A stretch of 20,917 bases of DNA, taken from the IMG/VR virus record IMGVR_UViG_3300033273_000396, positions 1 through 20,917 of that record; one strand, 5' to 3'. Below the pieces are notes generated by a model. It did no database searches, was not told the origin of the DNA, and saw nothing but the letters and a program-made list of their open reading frames with translations. The translations under genes and the position numbers were made by a program. Source of the stretch: a virus. Shown in pieces: positions 6,181 to 14,084 of this stretch (position 1 is the first letter of the stretch; every line of letters begins with the position of its first letter).

Positions 6181-6877
6181 AAAAAGGTACTTCACAAAAA
6201 TTACTGAGATTGCTATAAACGCATACAATAGTTGTGATGACCAAAAACTTAAAAATAAAATTTATAATAGATTCATTCACAAACCATTTGATAAACTTGC
6301 TGAGAATGTAATTCACACTTATAAAACATATTACTTTGATGTACCATATGATGATGTCAAAGCCAATGTTGTAGCTTTTCTAAATCAAAAGATTCATAAA
6401 TTTAATGGAGCCAATGGTAGAGCGTTTTCGTATTTTACGGTAGTAGCAAGAAACTACTTATTCAACGAGAACAATCAGAACTATCAGAGAATGAAACAAA
6501 AAACCGATGTTAATTACATTGATACAACTCGTAACATAACAAATGAAGTTTACGATAAACAAGTAAGAGATGGTGTTTCAGATTTTTTTGATTATTATGT
6601 AAGATACATTGATGCCAATCTATATAAGTTGTTTGCAAAAGATAGAGACCAAAAAATTGCTGATGCTGTGAATGAGTTATTTAGAACTCGACAAGATTTG
6701 TATTCGTACAACAAAAAGGCTCTTTACATACTTATTAGAGAGAGAACTGGTGTACAAACTCAATACATAACAAAAGTTATTGGTAAGTTAAAAATATTGT
6801 ACAGAGAACTATACACCGATTACTCAGTTGATGGATTTTTAAAACTGAATCATAGGATAGAGGAATTCGATGACTAA
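6161..6877 (+). CDS. Late-transcription sigma factor, T4 gp55-like
   Basis: A 238-residue protein read as a phage-encoded RNA polymerase sigma factor. Residues about 45-115 resemble sigma region 2: a helix (KLAENVIHTYKTYYF), a second helix (VKANVVAFLNQKIHKF), then NGRAFSYFTVVARNYLFNE, which parallels the promoter-melting and -10-recognition helix of gp55 and sigma-70. Unlike T4 gp55 (about 185 residues), there is a C-terminal helical part (about 165-218) with an HTH-like run, ALYILIRERTGVQTQ then YITKVIGKLKILY, possibly a region-4-type element. The extreme C-terminus (IEEFDD) is acidic with an aromatic, as expected of a sliding-clamp-binding tail, but this is weak. It would direct late gene expression from TATAAATA-type promoters such as that at 9160. 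It overlaps both neighbours. Confidence 0.78.
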   Translation: MPRKRTKKRYFTKITEIAINAYNSCDDQKLKNKIYNRFIHKPFDKLAENVIHTYKTYYFDVPYDDVKANVVAFLNQKIHKFNGANGRAFSYFTVVARNYLFNENNQNYQRMKQKTDVNYIDTTRNITNEVYDKQVRDGVSDFFDYYVRYIDANLYKLFAKDRDQKIADAVNELFRTRQDLYSYNKKALYILIRERTGVQTQYITKVIGKLKILYRELYTDYSVDGFLKLNHRIEEFDD

Positions 6878-7232
6878 AGATGATGAAATTTTCAAAGGTA
6901 AATCTTTTTCAAGTTTGATGTCTGACATCTACTCGAATCAAAAAAAGAAAGACCGACAAATAAAACTACTGATAGCTCAACTTGAACCAATGGTTAAGAA
7001 TCTAAATGATGCGTCAGTAGTTGTTCCATTAATAAAGGAATATCTTGAGATATCCGTAAAGAACGATGATGCCCTAATCAAACTGGCCGCTATTGTTCAA
7101 AGAATGATGAAAGATAACAACACCGCTGAAGGTGGTGGATTTATGTTATCTGAAGAAGAAAAGCGCCAATTGATGGATGCTATTAATGAAGTTGAAAAAG
7201 ACTTACCAAATAAAGATGGAGATGAGGAATAA
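6870..7232 (+). CDS. Conserved small protein after sigma factor, unknown (possible late co-activator)
   Basis: A 120-residue helical protein beginning inside the end of the sigma-factor gene (8-base overlap). It has an N-terminal KGKSFSSLMSDIYSNQKKKD segment and a central conserved-looking run (VVPLIKEYLEISVKND, then LIKLAAIVQRMM). An acidic C-terminus (INEVEKDLPNKDGDEE) follows a glycine hinge (EGGGF). I have seen comparable sequences in T4-like marine phages but recall no function. Coupling to the gp55-like gene, the small size and the acidic C-terminus would suit a gp33-like co-activator linking sigma and the sliding clamp, but no gp33 motif can be shown. A structural chaperone is an alternative, because the baseplate spike gene follows with a one-base overlap. 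Confidence 0.7.
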   Translation: MTKDDEIFKGKSFSSLMSDIYSNQKKKDRQIKLLIAQLEPMVKNLNDASVVVPLIKEYLEISVKNDDALIKLAAIVQRMMKDNNTAEGGGFMLSEEEKRQLMDAINEVEKDLPNKDGDEE

Positions 7233-8182
7233 TGGTTGGCCTCGTAAAAGAAGTAAAACTACAAGATAGTGATAGCGATAATCTACACGCTATAGTTGTT
7301 AGTGTAAATAACTTATCTAAGACATTCGTAGATATAACAGCGTACCCATTAGACACTAATATCAAACGGGTGCCAGTAATAGGTGAGTTAGTATACTTGG
7401 TCCAGAACCAATCACCAAACGCTTCTGGTAAACATAGAAGTCAAAACTACTACTACATATCTTCAGTATCGTTACAACGTAACGTAAACCACAATGCATT
7501 ACCAAAATCAAATACACCATTTCAAGGTGCTGCTGGGGCATCTGACTATCAATCGGCTGGAGCTGGAAATCCAGAATCAAATACAGATACACCATTTAAG
7601 TTTGACTTTGGATTTGAAGAGGTAAAGGATGTATCTGCGTTACAACCATTTAGTGGTGATGTGTTGATAGAGGGTAGATTTGGACAATCAATCAGATTAG
7701 GATACACTCCATCAAATTCAAAAACCACACAATCACCTTCTTGGAAAGGAGACCCCACATCACCAATCACTATTATTAGAAATACACAAAACTCAAGCGG
7801 TTGGAACAAGTTTGTGATAGAAGATGTTAACGATGATGATTCATCAATATATCTTACATCTGGTCAAAAAGTAAATTTATCCACATCAAATCTTGGTAGC
7901 GGATTAACACCAGCATCAACATACCAAGGTTCTCAGATTATACTTAACTCTGAACAAGTTGCTATAAACTCCAAAACTGATTCGGTGATACTATCATCAA
8001 AAAGTGATATTGGGTTATCCACATCAGATTATAAGGTAGCATTAAATTCATACTTGGATGACCTATTGGATATTCTTGAAACAATCGCTAATGGTAAATA
8101 CCCAACTCCAGTTGGCCCTACGGGCCCATTAGCGCCTGCTGTTACTAAAGTTAAAGCATTAAAACAAAAAATATCACAATAG
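7232..8182 (+). CDS. Baseplate central spike/hub protein, gp5-like without lysozyme domain
   Basis: A 316-residue virion protein. Residues about 1-90 form a beta-rich OB-fold-like domain (LHAIVVSVNNLSK, PVIGELVYLVQNQSP, NYYYISSVSLQRNVNHNAL). This is the type found at the base of gp5/gpV spikes, which plugs the tail tube. After a Gly/Ser/Pro-rich linker (about 92-122), GDVLIEGRFGQSIRLG (142-157) and SPITIIRN continue the fold. Residues 203-270 show short repeated beta strands (SSIYLTSGQKVNL, SQIILNSEQVAIN, DSVILSSKSDIGL) as in the beta-helical needle. The C-terminus is a helix plus a Pro-rich segment (PTPVGPTGPLAP). No lysozyme domain is present, unlike T4 gp5. It would form the trimeric membrane-piercing spike. 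It is the last regulated neighbour of the sigma operon and the first tail gene. Confidence 0.8.
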   Translation: MVGLVKEVKLQDSDSDNLHAIVVSVNNLSKTFVDITAYPLDTNIKRVPVIGELVYLVQNQSPNASGKHRSQNYYYISSVSLQRNVNHNALPKSNTPFQGAAGASDYQSAGAGNPESNTDTPFKFDFGFEEVKDVSALQPFSGDVLIEGRFGQSIRLGYTPSNSKTTQSPSWKGDPTSPITIIRNTQNSSGWNKFVIEDVNDDDSSIYLTSGQKVNLSTSNLGSGLTPASTYQGSQIILNSEQVAINSKTDSVILSSKSDIGLSTSDYKVALNSYLDDLLDILETIANGKYPTPVGPTGPLAPAVTKVKALKQKISQ

Positions 8183-8189
8183 GAGTCTG

Positions 8190-8669
8190 ATGCCTTTAGT
8201 AAAATCTTTATTAAAAAGTGAAATACTAAGATACTTTAATCAAGTGGATGGTGGTAAAGTATATGACTCCGCAGCAGAAACTATTGGTGAGGCTATAATC
8301 ACATATAGTAATCCAATCATATATGCTGTAAATGGTAAACCTCCGATGGATGAATCGTTTAGAGCCAATTTAAGACTGAGTAGAATACCTCCAGCGAGTA
8401 ATGGTTATTTTATGATAAATTTCGCTAATTGGTTAGCAGCATATACGGCACAATTCCCAGCAGGTATGATAGCAGCAGGAGCAACAGCCGCAACTCCACC
8501 CGCCGGATTAGCGGCTTTAAAGGTATCATTAATATCGATATGGGGAACGCCACAACGACCCATACCAAACTCAAGAGAACAATTTGCTACTAAATTTTCA
8601 AATGCGGTGGACATTTATATGAGAACTGGTACTTACACAATAGGTACTACGTTATTACCTTGGAGTTAA
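8190..8669 (+). CDS. Unknown protein next to baseplate spike, probable tail or virion component
   Basis: A 159-residue protein, seven bases downstream of the spike gene, with a good ribosome site (AGGAG at 8182-8186, four bases before the ATG). The N-terminal helix is basic. The middle is proline-containing and aromatic (NPIIYAVNGKPPMDESF), followed by an Ala/Gly/Pro-rich hydrophobic run (about 90-120) that is less uniform than a classic membrane helix. The C-terminus is RPIPNSREQFATKFSNAVDI, then a Tyr/Thr-rich end. No domain is recognised. The position between spike and gp25 suggests a baseplate component or assembly factor, by context only. Confidence 0.7.
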   Translation: MPLVKSLLKSEILRYFNQVDGGKVYDSAAETIGEAIITYSNPIIYAVNGKPPMDESFRANLRLSRIPPASNGYFMINFANWLAAYTAQFPAGMIAAGATAATPPAGLAALKVSLISIWGTPQRPIPNSREQFATKFSNAVDIYMRTGTYTIGTTLLPWS

Positions 8670-8693
8670 TTATTAATTAATTAGATAATTATA

Positions 8694-8710
8694 GATAAAT
8701 AATATTTATA
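8694..8710 (+). promoter_or_regulatory. Late-promoter-like box with mirror copy before 8714 gene
   Basis: GATAAATA (8694-8701) matches the T4-type late box TATAAATA at seven of eight positions, and the expected transcript start near 8707 is seven bases before the ATG. It is followed after one base by TATTTAT (8703-8709), the exact reverse complement of ATAAATA, making a near-perfect 15-base palindrome. Function is inferred from the gp55-like sigma gene and from the position at the head of the tail module. Confidence 0.4.
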
Positions 8711-8713
8711 ACT

Positions 8714-9184
8714 ATGGATACAAAGAAACTAATAAAAGCAATTCAACTTATTATTAAGGAAGAAGTGAAGAAGGAAGTAGCTAAACGTGAGAAGGCTATT
8801 CGTGAATCTATCCTTAAAGAAGTTAAACAATCACAACCAAAAGTTGTTGAAAAAGACCCGCTTGATGTAGACCACATCTTTGAACAAAGAAAAGAACAAA
8901 AGTCGTTTACCAAAAACAGTATGTTAAATACTATGTTAAACGAAACTGCCCAAAGTGGTGAGTGGAGAAATCTGGATGGTGGGCCAAGAGTATTCAACTC
9001 ATCACACGCTCAAGGATTTGGTAGTATGATGAACCCACAATCTTCAGTATTACAAACGCCTGAAGGTGGACAAGTATCTACACAAGAGTTACAAAAAACG
9101 GAAGCCGGTCAGGCAGTAGTTAGCGCATTAACAAGAGATTACTCTGGTTTAATGAAAGCTATAAATACTAAAAAAGGTAAATAA
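8714..9184 (+). CDS. Unknown helical protein upstream of gp25, probable virion or assembly protein
   Basis: A 156-residue protein. Residues 1-40 are a highly charged Lys/Glu-rich helix (IIKEEVKKEVAKREKAIRES) with coiled-coil character. The centre is polar (FTKNSMLNTMLNETAQ, then SGEWRNLDGGPRVFN), and the C-terminal part is Gln/Gly-rich with a final helix (AVVSALTRDYSGLMKAIN). No membrane segment or enzyme motif is present. Proteins of this layout occur beside gp25 in marine T4-like phages, without known function. The stop overlaps the gp25 ATG by one base, and the gp25 late promoter lies within its last codons. The start ATG follows an A/T-rich late-type promoter region with no Shine-Dalgarno. 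Confidence 0.75.
   Translation: MDTKKLIKAIQLIIKEEVKKEVAKREKAIRESILKEVKQSQPKVVEKDPLDVDHIFEQRKEQKSFTKNSMLNTMLNETAQSGEWRNLDGGPRVFNSSHAQGFGSMMNPQSSVLQTPEGGQVSTQELQKTEAGQAVVSALTRDYSGLMKAINTKKGK
9160..9167 (+). promoter_or_regulatory. Exact T4-type late promoter box before gp25
   Basis: TATAAATA matches the T4 late consensus at every position. It lies in the end of the previous coding sequence. With T4 geometry transcription would start near 9173, eleven bases before the gp25 ATG at 9184. On reading I found no second exact copy on the + strand, so this may drive the baseplate wedge genes. Confidence 0.5.
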
Positions 9185-9621
9185 TGGCTAGACAACGTGT
9201 AAGTAAGAGAATTAATCCGTTAGACCTACAAAAGAATACGGCAATTGGAATTCCGTTTCCTTTGGGGGGTGTTCCTATTTTCAGCAGTACTTACACAACT
9301 GAAGAACAAGCATTATCTAATTTAAAAAATTTATTATTAACACGAAAAGGTGAGCGACCATTCCAACCTTTGTTTGGAACAGACATCCCTTCAATGTTGT
9401 TTGAAAATATTGAGATTCCACTTTTAAGAAGATTGGAAGCTGGTTTGGAAGAAGACATAAAGTTTTGGTTACCATACATAAACATAAAAGATATTTCAGT
9501 TACGGAAGAGGCAGACCTAAACCGAATGAACGTATCACTAACCTTTTCAGTTGGTGAAAGTGGAGCAAATCAGATAATTATATTAAATGTCGATGAACAA
9601 GCTGGTGTATCGATAGCATAG
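9184..9621 (+). CDS. 25: Baseplate wedge protein gp25
   Basis: A 145-residue member of the GPW/gp25 family, which in contractile tails sits at the wedge core, binds the gp6-type protein and starts sheath assembly. The hallmark is the segment ALSNLKNLLLTRKGER then PFQPLFGTDI (about 43-68). It contains the family's Arg/Glu core (RKGER) and the xPxFG motif. The following helix (LFENIEIPLLRRLEAGLEED) and the paired C-terminal strands (NRMNVSLTFSVG, NQIIILNVDE) match. Length is close to T4 gp25 (132). An exact late-promoter box lies 16 bases before the ATG. It precedes gp6 by 11 bases, the classic order. Confidence 0.93.
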   Translation: MARQRVSKRINPLDLQKNTAIGIPFPLGGVPIFSSTYTTEEQALSNLKNLLLTRKGERPFQPLFGTDIPSMLFENIEIPLLRRLEAGLEEDIKFWLPYINIKDISVTEEADLNRMNVSLTFSVGESGANQIIILNVDEQAGVSIA

Positions 9622-9632
9622 GGAAGCGTAAG

Positions 9633-11546
9633 ATGGCTGACAAAATAAAAAAGAATGTAAACTTAATAGGTAGGGACTTTGGTGAAATCCGAGATAATCT
9701 TGTTGATTTCACAAAAACATATTTCCCACAAACCTATAATGATTTTAATGAATCATCGCCGGGTATGATGGTTCTTGAACTTGCCTCATATGTTGGTGAT
9801 GTTCTTTCATACTATACTGATATTCAATTAAGAGAATCTATCTTAGAGCAAGCTCAAGAGAAAAAGAATATATTTGCAATCGCACAAGCATTTGGTTACA
9901 AACCCAAACTTAATGTACCAGCTACAACGACATTAAGTGTATACCAAATAGTCCCAGCGGTTGGTAGTGGTGATAATGTTAGGCCGGATTACTCATACGC
10001 TCTTACTTTAAAAGAAGGTATGAAGGTAACCGCTGAATCAGATGCTGAGATTGAATTCAGTACAACACAAAAAGTGAGATTTAGTTATTCATCATCATTC
10101 GACCCAACTGAGGTATCAGTATATCAAATCGATGATAACACAAATGAACCAATTCAATATTTGTTAAAAAAATATGTTAAAGCCGTTAGTGGTAAAGAAA
10201 GAACAGCTGAATTTACATTTGAATCTCCAAAGATATACGACAAGATTAGAATCCAAGATGAAGATGGGTTAATTGATGTAATTAAGATTACAGACGATGA
10301 TGGTGATGAATGGACAAAAGTTGATTACTTGGGTCAAGACACGGTATTTGAAGAAACACCAAATACTTCCGAGTATTCATTAGAACATTCAGCTTATAAC
10401 AACGACACCCCAGCTCTTTTAAAACTTAAAAAAGTTCCAAAGAGATATATAACACGGATAACTGATGATGGTGAAATTGTAGTTCAATTCGGCGCCGGTG
10501 TATCAGCAAACTCTGATGAAGAGTTATTACCGAACCCCGACAACGTAGGTTCAGCGTTATACAATTCAACGGGTGATATCAATCAAGGTATAGACCCATC
10601 AAACTTTATGTATTCTAAAACATATGGGGTAGCGCCAGCTAACACAACACTAACTGTAACGTATAGAGTAAGTAATGGTGTAGTTGATAATGTGGTATCA
10701 CAAGACTTAACACAAATTTCTGAGATGGTAGTAGAAACTCCAAACACGGGATTAGACAACGCACAATACGACTCTTCAGTATCTTCTATCGCTGTTACAA
10801 ACGAAGCGCCTGCTAGAGGTGGTCGATTTGAAGAGGAGATGGAAGAGGTTAGAGAAAACGCTAAAGCATATTTTAGTGCACAAAATAGAAGTGTAACTCG
10901 TGAAGATTACCTTGTAAGAGCATACGCTATGCCACCTCAGTTTGGGTCTGTTGCAAAAGCGTTTGTTGCTCCTGATTTTCAGATAAACACACTCTTAGAT
11001 GATGGTAATGACCGAATAGCTAATCCATTAGCTGTAAACTTATATGTGTTGGGATATGACGCTGACAAAAAATTAGCATTACTAAACAACGCAACCAAAC
11101 AAAACTTAGCAAACTATCTATCATATTATAGAGTTCTTACGGATGCTATCAATATCAAGAATGGTTATATTGTAAACATTGGTGTTGATTTTGAGATAAT
11201 TGTAAAACCAAACTACAACTCAAATGAAGTATTACTCAAATGTATAGAAAAAGTAAAAAATTATTTTAGTATAGATAAAAGACAAATAAACCAACCAATA
11301 TTATTATCAGACATATATGTTATGTTAGATGAAATTGATGGAGTTCAATCCGTGGTTAGACCTAATAGTGATGGTCTTGGTGGTTTACAAATTGTAAACA
11401 AATATGGTGGAACATATTCAAAACATAGATACGATATGAAAACGGCTACAAAGAACGGAGTAGTTTACCCACCAAAAGACCCATCTCTATTTGAAATCAA
11501 ATATCCTGATACAGATATTAGAGGTAGAGTAGTTCCGTTATTTTAA
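9633..11546 (+). CDS. 6: Baseplate wedge protein gp6 (baseplate J family)
   Basis: A 637-residue wedge protein, close in length to T4 gp6 (660). Two gp6 copies per wedge normally clamp one gp7 and form the inner ring. The N-terminus carries the family signature: RDFGEIRDNLVDFTKTYFPQ (about 14-33), then NDFNESSPGMMVLELASYVG and DVLSYYTDIQLRES. The middle (about 90-390) is a beta-rich insertion. The J-like part starts near residue 393 (RGGRFEEEMEEVRENAKAYF, then SAQNRSVTREDYLVRAYAMP). The C-terminal helical and strand region (ATKQNLANYLSYYRVLTDAI, then GVQSVVRPNSDGLGG) follows as in gp6/gpJ. A GGAAG ribosome site precedes the ATG. It continues the gp25-gp6 order with a nine-base gap to the next gene. 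Confidence 0.93.
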   Translation: MADKIKKNVNLIGRDFGEIRDNLVDFTKTYFPQTYNDFNESSPGMMVLELASYVGDVLSYYTDIQLRESILEQAQEKKNIFAIAQAFGYKPKLNVPATTTLSVYQIVPAVGSGDNVRPDYSYALTLKEGMKVTAESDAEIEFSTTQKVRFSYSSSFDPTEVSVYQIDDNTNEPIQYLLKKYVKAVSGKERTAEFTFESPKIYDKIRIQDEDGLIDVIKITDDDGDEWTKVDYLGQDTVFEETPNTSEYSLEHSAYNNDTPALLKLKKVPKRYITRITDDGEIVVQFGAGVSANSDEELLPNPDNVGSALYNSTGDINQGIDPSNFMYSKTYGVAPANTTLTVTYRVSNGVVDNVVSQDLTQISEMVVETPNTGLDNAQYDSSVSSIAVTNEAPARGGRFEEEMEEVRENAKAYFSAQNRSVTREDYLVRAYAMPPQFGSVAKAFVAPDFQINTLLDDGNDRIANPLAVNLYVLGYDADKKLALLNNATKQNLANYLSYYRVLTDAINIKNGYIVNIGVDFEIIVKPNYNSNEVLLKCIEKVKNYFSIDKRQINQPILLSDIYVMLDEIDGVQSVVRPNSDGLGGLQIVNKYGGTYSKHRYDMKTATKNGVVYPPKDPSLFEIKYPDTDIRGRVVPLF

Positions 11547-11555
11547 AGGTAGATT

Positions 11556-13646
11556 ATGATTTATAGAATATATCCAAGTAAAGACGCAACCTTATACGAA
11601 GACTCATCTCGTAAGTTACAAAACACGGGTAAAGATGAGATTCTCGAAATCGGTAAATTCTATGATACCGATAATACTACTCTATTGGGTAATAGTAGGG
11701 CTGTGGTTGAGTTTGATTTATCATCAATCTCACAATCTATTGTATCTGGCGATATTACATCACCACAATATAGATTACGATTAGAGAATATAGAAAGTAA
11801 TCAAATCTCATCTAACTATGATTTATATGTATATCCATTATATCAAGGATTTACTGAGGGTCTTGGGTCTGAAGCAGACACTCCACATAATACCGAACAC
11901 GTTAGTTGGGTAAGCAGAAGTTTATCAGATGCTTGGGATACAACAAACGCTACAGTTGATAGACCAACTGACCCATCACAAATTCCTGCCTTAGAAGCGT
12001 ACTATAATTTTGCTGCTAATGTAGGTGGATTTGAAATGGTAGAACCTATAAAAGGGACTCAAAATGAATCTCCTTCTTTAGCTGTAAGTGGTGGATTATT
12101 AATATTATCAGCATCCAACTATGGAGGTGCTACCGCCAATCTATCAGCATCTTTACAAGAGGATGTAGTGTATACTTTAGAATTTGAAGCAAATAAATTA
12201 ACATTATCTGGTATAGACTTTAGAGTATATAAACCAGATGGTTCTTATTATGATGAATCCGAAGTAACAGGATACTTTGATACTCTTGAGGGTGATAGGT
12301 CATACAAAATGACATTCAGCGGTTCAGCTGCTGTTGGTGACAATGATGTACATAAAATTCAGTTCACATACTTTGACAACAATGGTGCGGATGGTTCGGT
12401 TGGGTCATTGGATAACTTCTTTATTTACTCAGTATTAGGTCCTGAAGTAATTGTATATGACCAATTTAATATTGATGGTGACATACCAAGTACATATGTT
12501 GTAAATAATAGAATTTTAAATCAAGGTAATTCACAAGAGAGTCAAGTAGTTAGAGACTTCAAACTAATAATGTCAGCTTCTAACTTTGGTGGGTCTACAT
12601 TAAATCGTAAAGTAACATTACAAGAAGATGCTGTATACACGGCTAGCTTTGCAATCGACCCCGGTACAATTCACACACAATCGGCTGAGGGTGATGCTAA
12701 AGGTATTGTTTTTGATATTCAAGAGCCAGATGGTAGAATATTAGATTCATCTGAATATTTACAAAGCTCATATGTATCAGCATTAACATCATCACAAAAC
12801 GTATCAGTATTCTTTACAGCACAACAAGATGGAATCCACAACTTTAGATTTACAATCTTTGGTAGTGGTAGTGGTGATTTTAGTGGTTCATTAGATAACT
12901 TTAAAGTATCTTCATTCGATGTTTCATCTGACGCAAGATATACTGATTTTGATTACGATGCTCATTGGGCTAAAACAACAGGTGGTGGTACTTGGTACAC
13001 CGCTTCGTTTGCTAATGGTAGACACTACAAACAATCATTCACAAAATATACGGATGACCTTAATGTAGAAGTTACTGATTATGTTAGTGAGTGGATTGAT
13101 GGTACAAGAACTAACAATGGATTTATTATTAAGAAATCTAAAACTGATGAACAATCAACAACTAAGTTTGGTTCAATCAAGTTTTTCTCTTCAGATACAA
13201 ATACAATCTACCCACCAGTATTAGAAGTTCGTTGGGATGATTCATCATTCGTTACAGGTTCATTAGACGCATTAGATTCTGATGATATAATTCTATATGT
13301 TAAGAATCTTGGAACTGAGTACAAAGAATCATCTAAAGGTAAGATTAGAGTATTTGGTAGAGAAAGATTCCCAGCAAGAACATTCTCAACTACATCAAAT
13401 TATACGTTGGTAAAATACTTACCAACTACCACATATTACTCGGTAGTTGATGCTGAAACGGAACAAGTAATTATTCCATTCGATACTAATTATACTAAAT
13501 TAAGTTGTGATTCTGAAGGTAACTATTTTAAATTTTGGTTTAACGGATTACAACCTGAAAGATTTTACAAATTTATATTTAGAGTTGACCAAAATGGAAC
13601 AACTCGATACTTTGATGATAATTTCTTTTTTAAGGTGGTTAGATAA
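11556..13646 (+). CDS. Baseplate or tail protein with split DNRLRE-like scaffold and two jelly-roll-like inserts
   Basis: A 696-residue beta-rich virion protein. Residues 1-130 (RIYPSKDATLYE, SRAVVEFDLSSI, YRLRLENIES) and about 460-565 (GGGTWYTASF, VEVTDYVSEWIDG, NNGFIIKKS, PPVLEVRWDDSSF) look like two halves of one scaffold domain of the DNRLRE or adhesin-stalk kind. Between them lie two similar copies of a roughly 145-155-residue domain (about 150-293 and 300-455) that resembles carbohydrate-binding jelly-rolls. The C-terminal domain (about 575-696) ends in LQPERFYKFIFRVDQNG and FDDNFFFKVVR. It follows gp6 in the wedge operon, so it is likely a peripheral baseplate or fibre-attachment protein; sugar binding is an inference. 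The stop overlaps the next ATG by one base. Confidence 0.78.
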   Translation: MIYRIYPSKDATLYEDSSRKLQNTGKDEILEIGKFYDTDNTTLLGNSRAVVEFDLSSISQSIVSGDITSPQYRLRLENIESNQISSNYDLYVYPLYQGFTEGLGSEADTPHNTEHVSWVSRSLSDAWDTTNATVDRPTDPSQIPALEAYYNFAANVGGFEMVEPIKGTQNESPSLAVSGGLLILSASNYGGATANLSASLQEDVVYTLEFEANKLTLSGIDFRVYKPDGSYYDESEVTGYFDTLEGDRSYKMTFSGSAAVGDNDVHKIQFTYFDNNGADGSVGSLDNFFIYSVLGPEVIVYDQFNIDGDIPSTYVVNNRILNQGNSQESQVVRDFKLIMSASNFGGSTLNRKVTLQEDAVYTASFAIDPGTIHTQSAEGDAKGIVFDIQEPDGRILDSSEYLQSSYVSALTSSQNVSVFFTAQQDGIHNFRFTIFGSGSGDFSGSLDNFKVSSFDVSSDARYTDFDYDAHWAKTTGGGTWYTASFANGRHYKQSFTKYTDDLNVEVTDYVSEWIDGTRTNNGFIIKKSKTDEQSTTKFGSIKFFSSDTNTIYPPVLEVRWDDSSFVTGSLDALDSDDIILYVKNLGTEYKESSKGKIRVFGRERFPARTFSTTSNYTLVKYLPTTTYYSVVDAETEQVIIPFDTNYTKLSCDSEGNYFKFWFNGLQPERFYKFIFRVDQNGTTRYFDDNFFFKVVR
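12003..12920 (+). repeat. Tandem duplicated protein-coding domain
   Basis: Two diverged copies are encoded in tandem, at 12003-12434 and 12453-12920. Shared protein landmarks are SASNYGG against SASNFGG, LQEDVVYTLEF against LQEDAVYTASF, KPDG against EPDG, and GSLDNFFIYS against GSLDNFKVSS. The landmark spacing is nearly constant (155 to 161 residues), as expected of an old in-frame domain duplication. Confidence 0.7.
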
Positions 13647-14071
13647 TGGCTGTAGACACAAATACAAGTACGGGTACACCAATTCGTAGAGAAATAACAC
13701 GAAATATTAGAGGGCAAATTGTATCATATACAATACCAGCGTCTACTGATTCTACGGTAGATACGCCTGAATATGGTAAGGTGTATATGGATACTGGTGA
13801 AAACGGCCCAACAGTTGTAGAACGATTTAGCAGAAACGATATTGTCAATAACTTTGAAACTAATTTTTCTGAATTATCATTTCAGTTTCCAAACGTAGGG
13901 TCGAATGTAAATGTTATAAGTACATTCAATGTGGGAGTAGAACTTATTAGAGCGCAAAGTTCAGGTGATGCTGCCACAGGAAATCCAAGTGGTGGTAACA
14001 ACACTGGCGGTGGTTCTGGTGGTTGGTATAACGGAGATAGTTATGACAGCTTCTATGGTAATTTTAATTAA
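13646..14071 (+). CDS. Small tail-module protein, Gly-rich C-terminus, unknown
   Basis: A 141-residue protein translated from an ATG that overlaps the previous stop by one base (TAATG). The N-terminus is Thr-rich (TNTSTGTPIRREITRNIRG), the middle is beta-like (YGKVYMDTGENGPTVVERF and VNVISTFNVGVELIRAQ), and the last 30 residues are Gly/Ser/Asn/Tyr low complexity (NNTGGGSGGWYNGDSYDSF). No known fold was recognised. The flexible Gly-rich tail and the place between the 696-aa protein and the wedge protein fit a small baseplate decoration or linker protein. This is context-based. Confidence 0.72.
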   Translation: MAVDTNTSTGTPIRREITRNIRGQIVSYTIPASTDSTVDTPEYGKVYMDTGENGPTVVERFSRNDIVNNFETNFSELSFQFPNVGSNVNVISTFNVGVELIRAQSSGDAATGNPSGGNNTGGGSGGWYNGDSYDSFYGNFN

Positions 14072-14084
14072 AAACGAATAAAAG

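Noticed and set aside
8171-8182. Collagen-like reading of the GPTGP segment at the spike C-terminus
   Set aside because: There is only one short Pro/Gly cluster and no Gly-X-Y repeat.
7232-8182. Tail lysozyme activity in the gp5-like protein
   Set aside because: No lysozyme-like catalytic region lies between the OB-like and needle-like parts.
13507-13689. + strand 60-residue frame across the 696-aa gene end
   Set aside because: It overlaps two well-supported genes out of frame and has no protein-like features.
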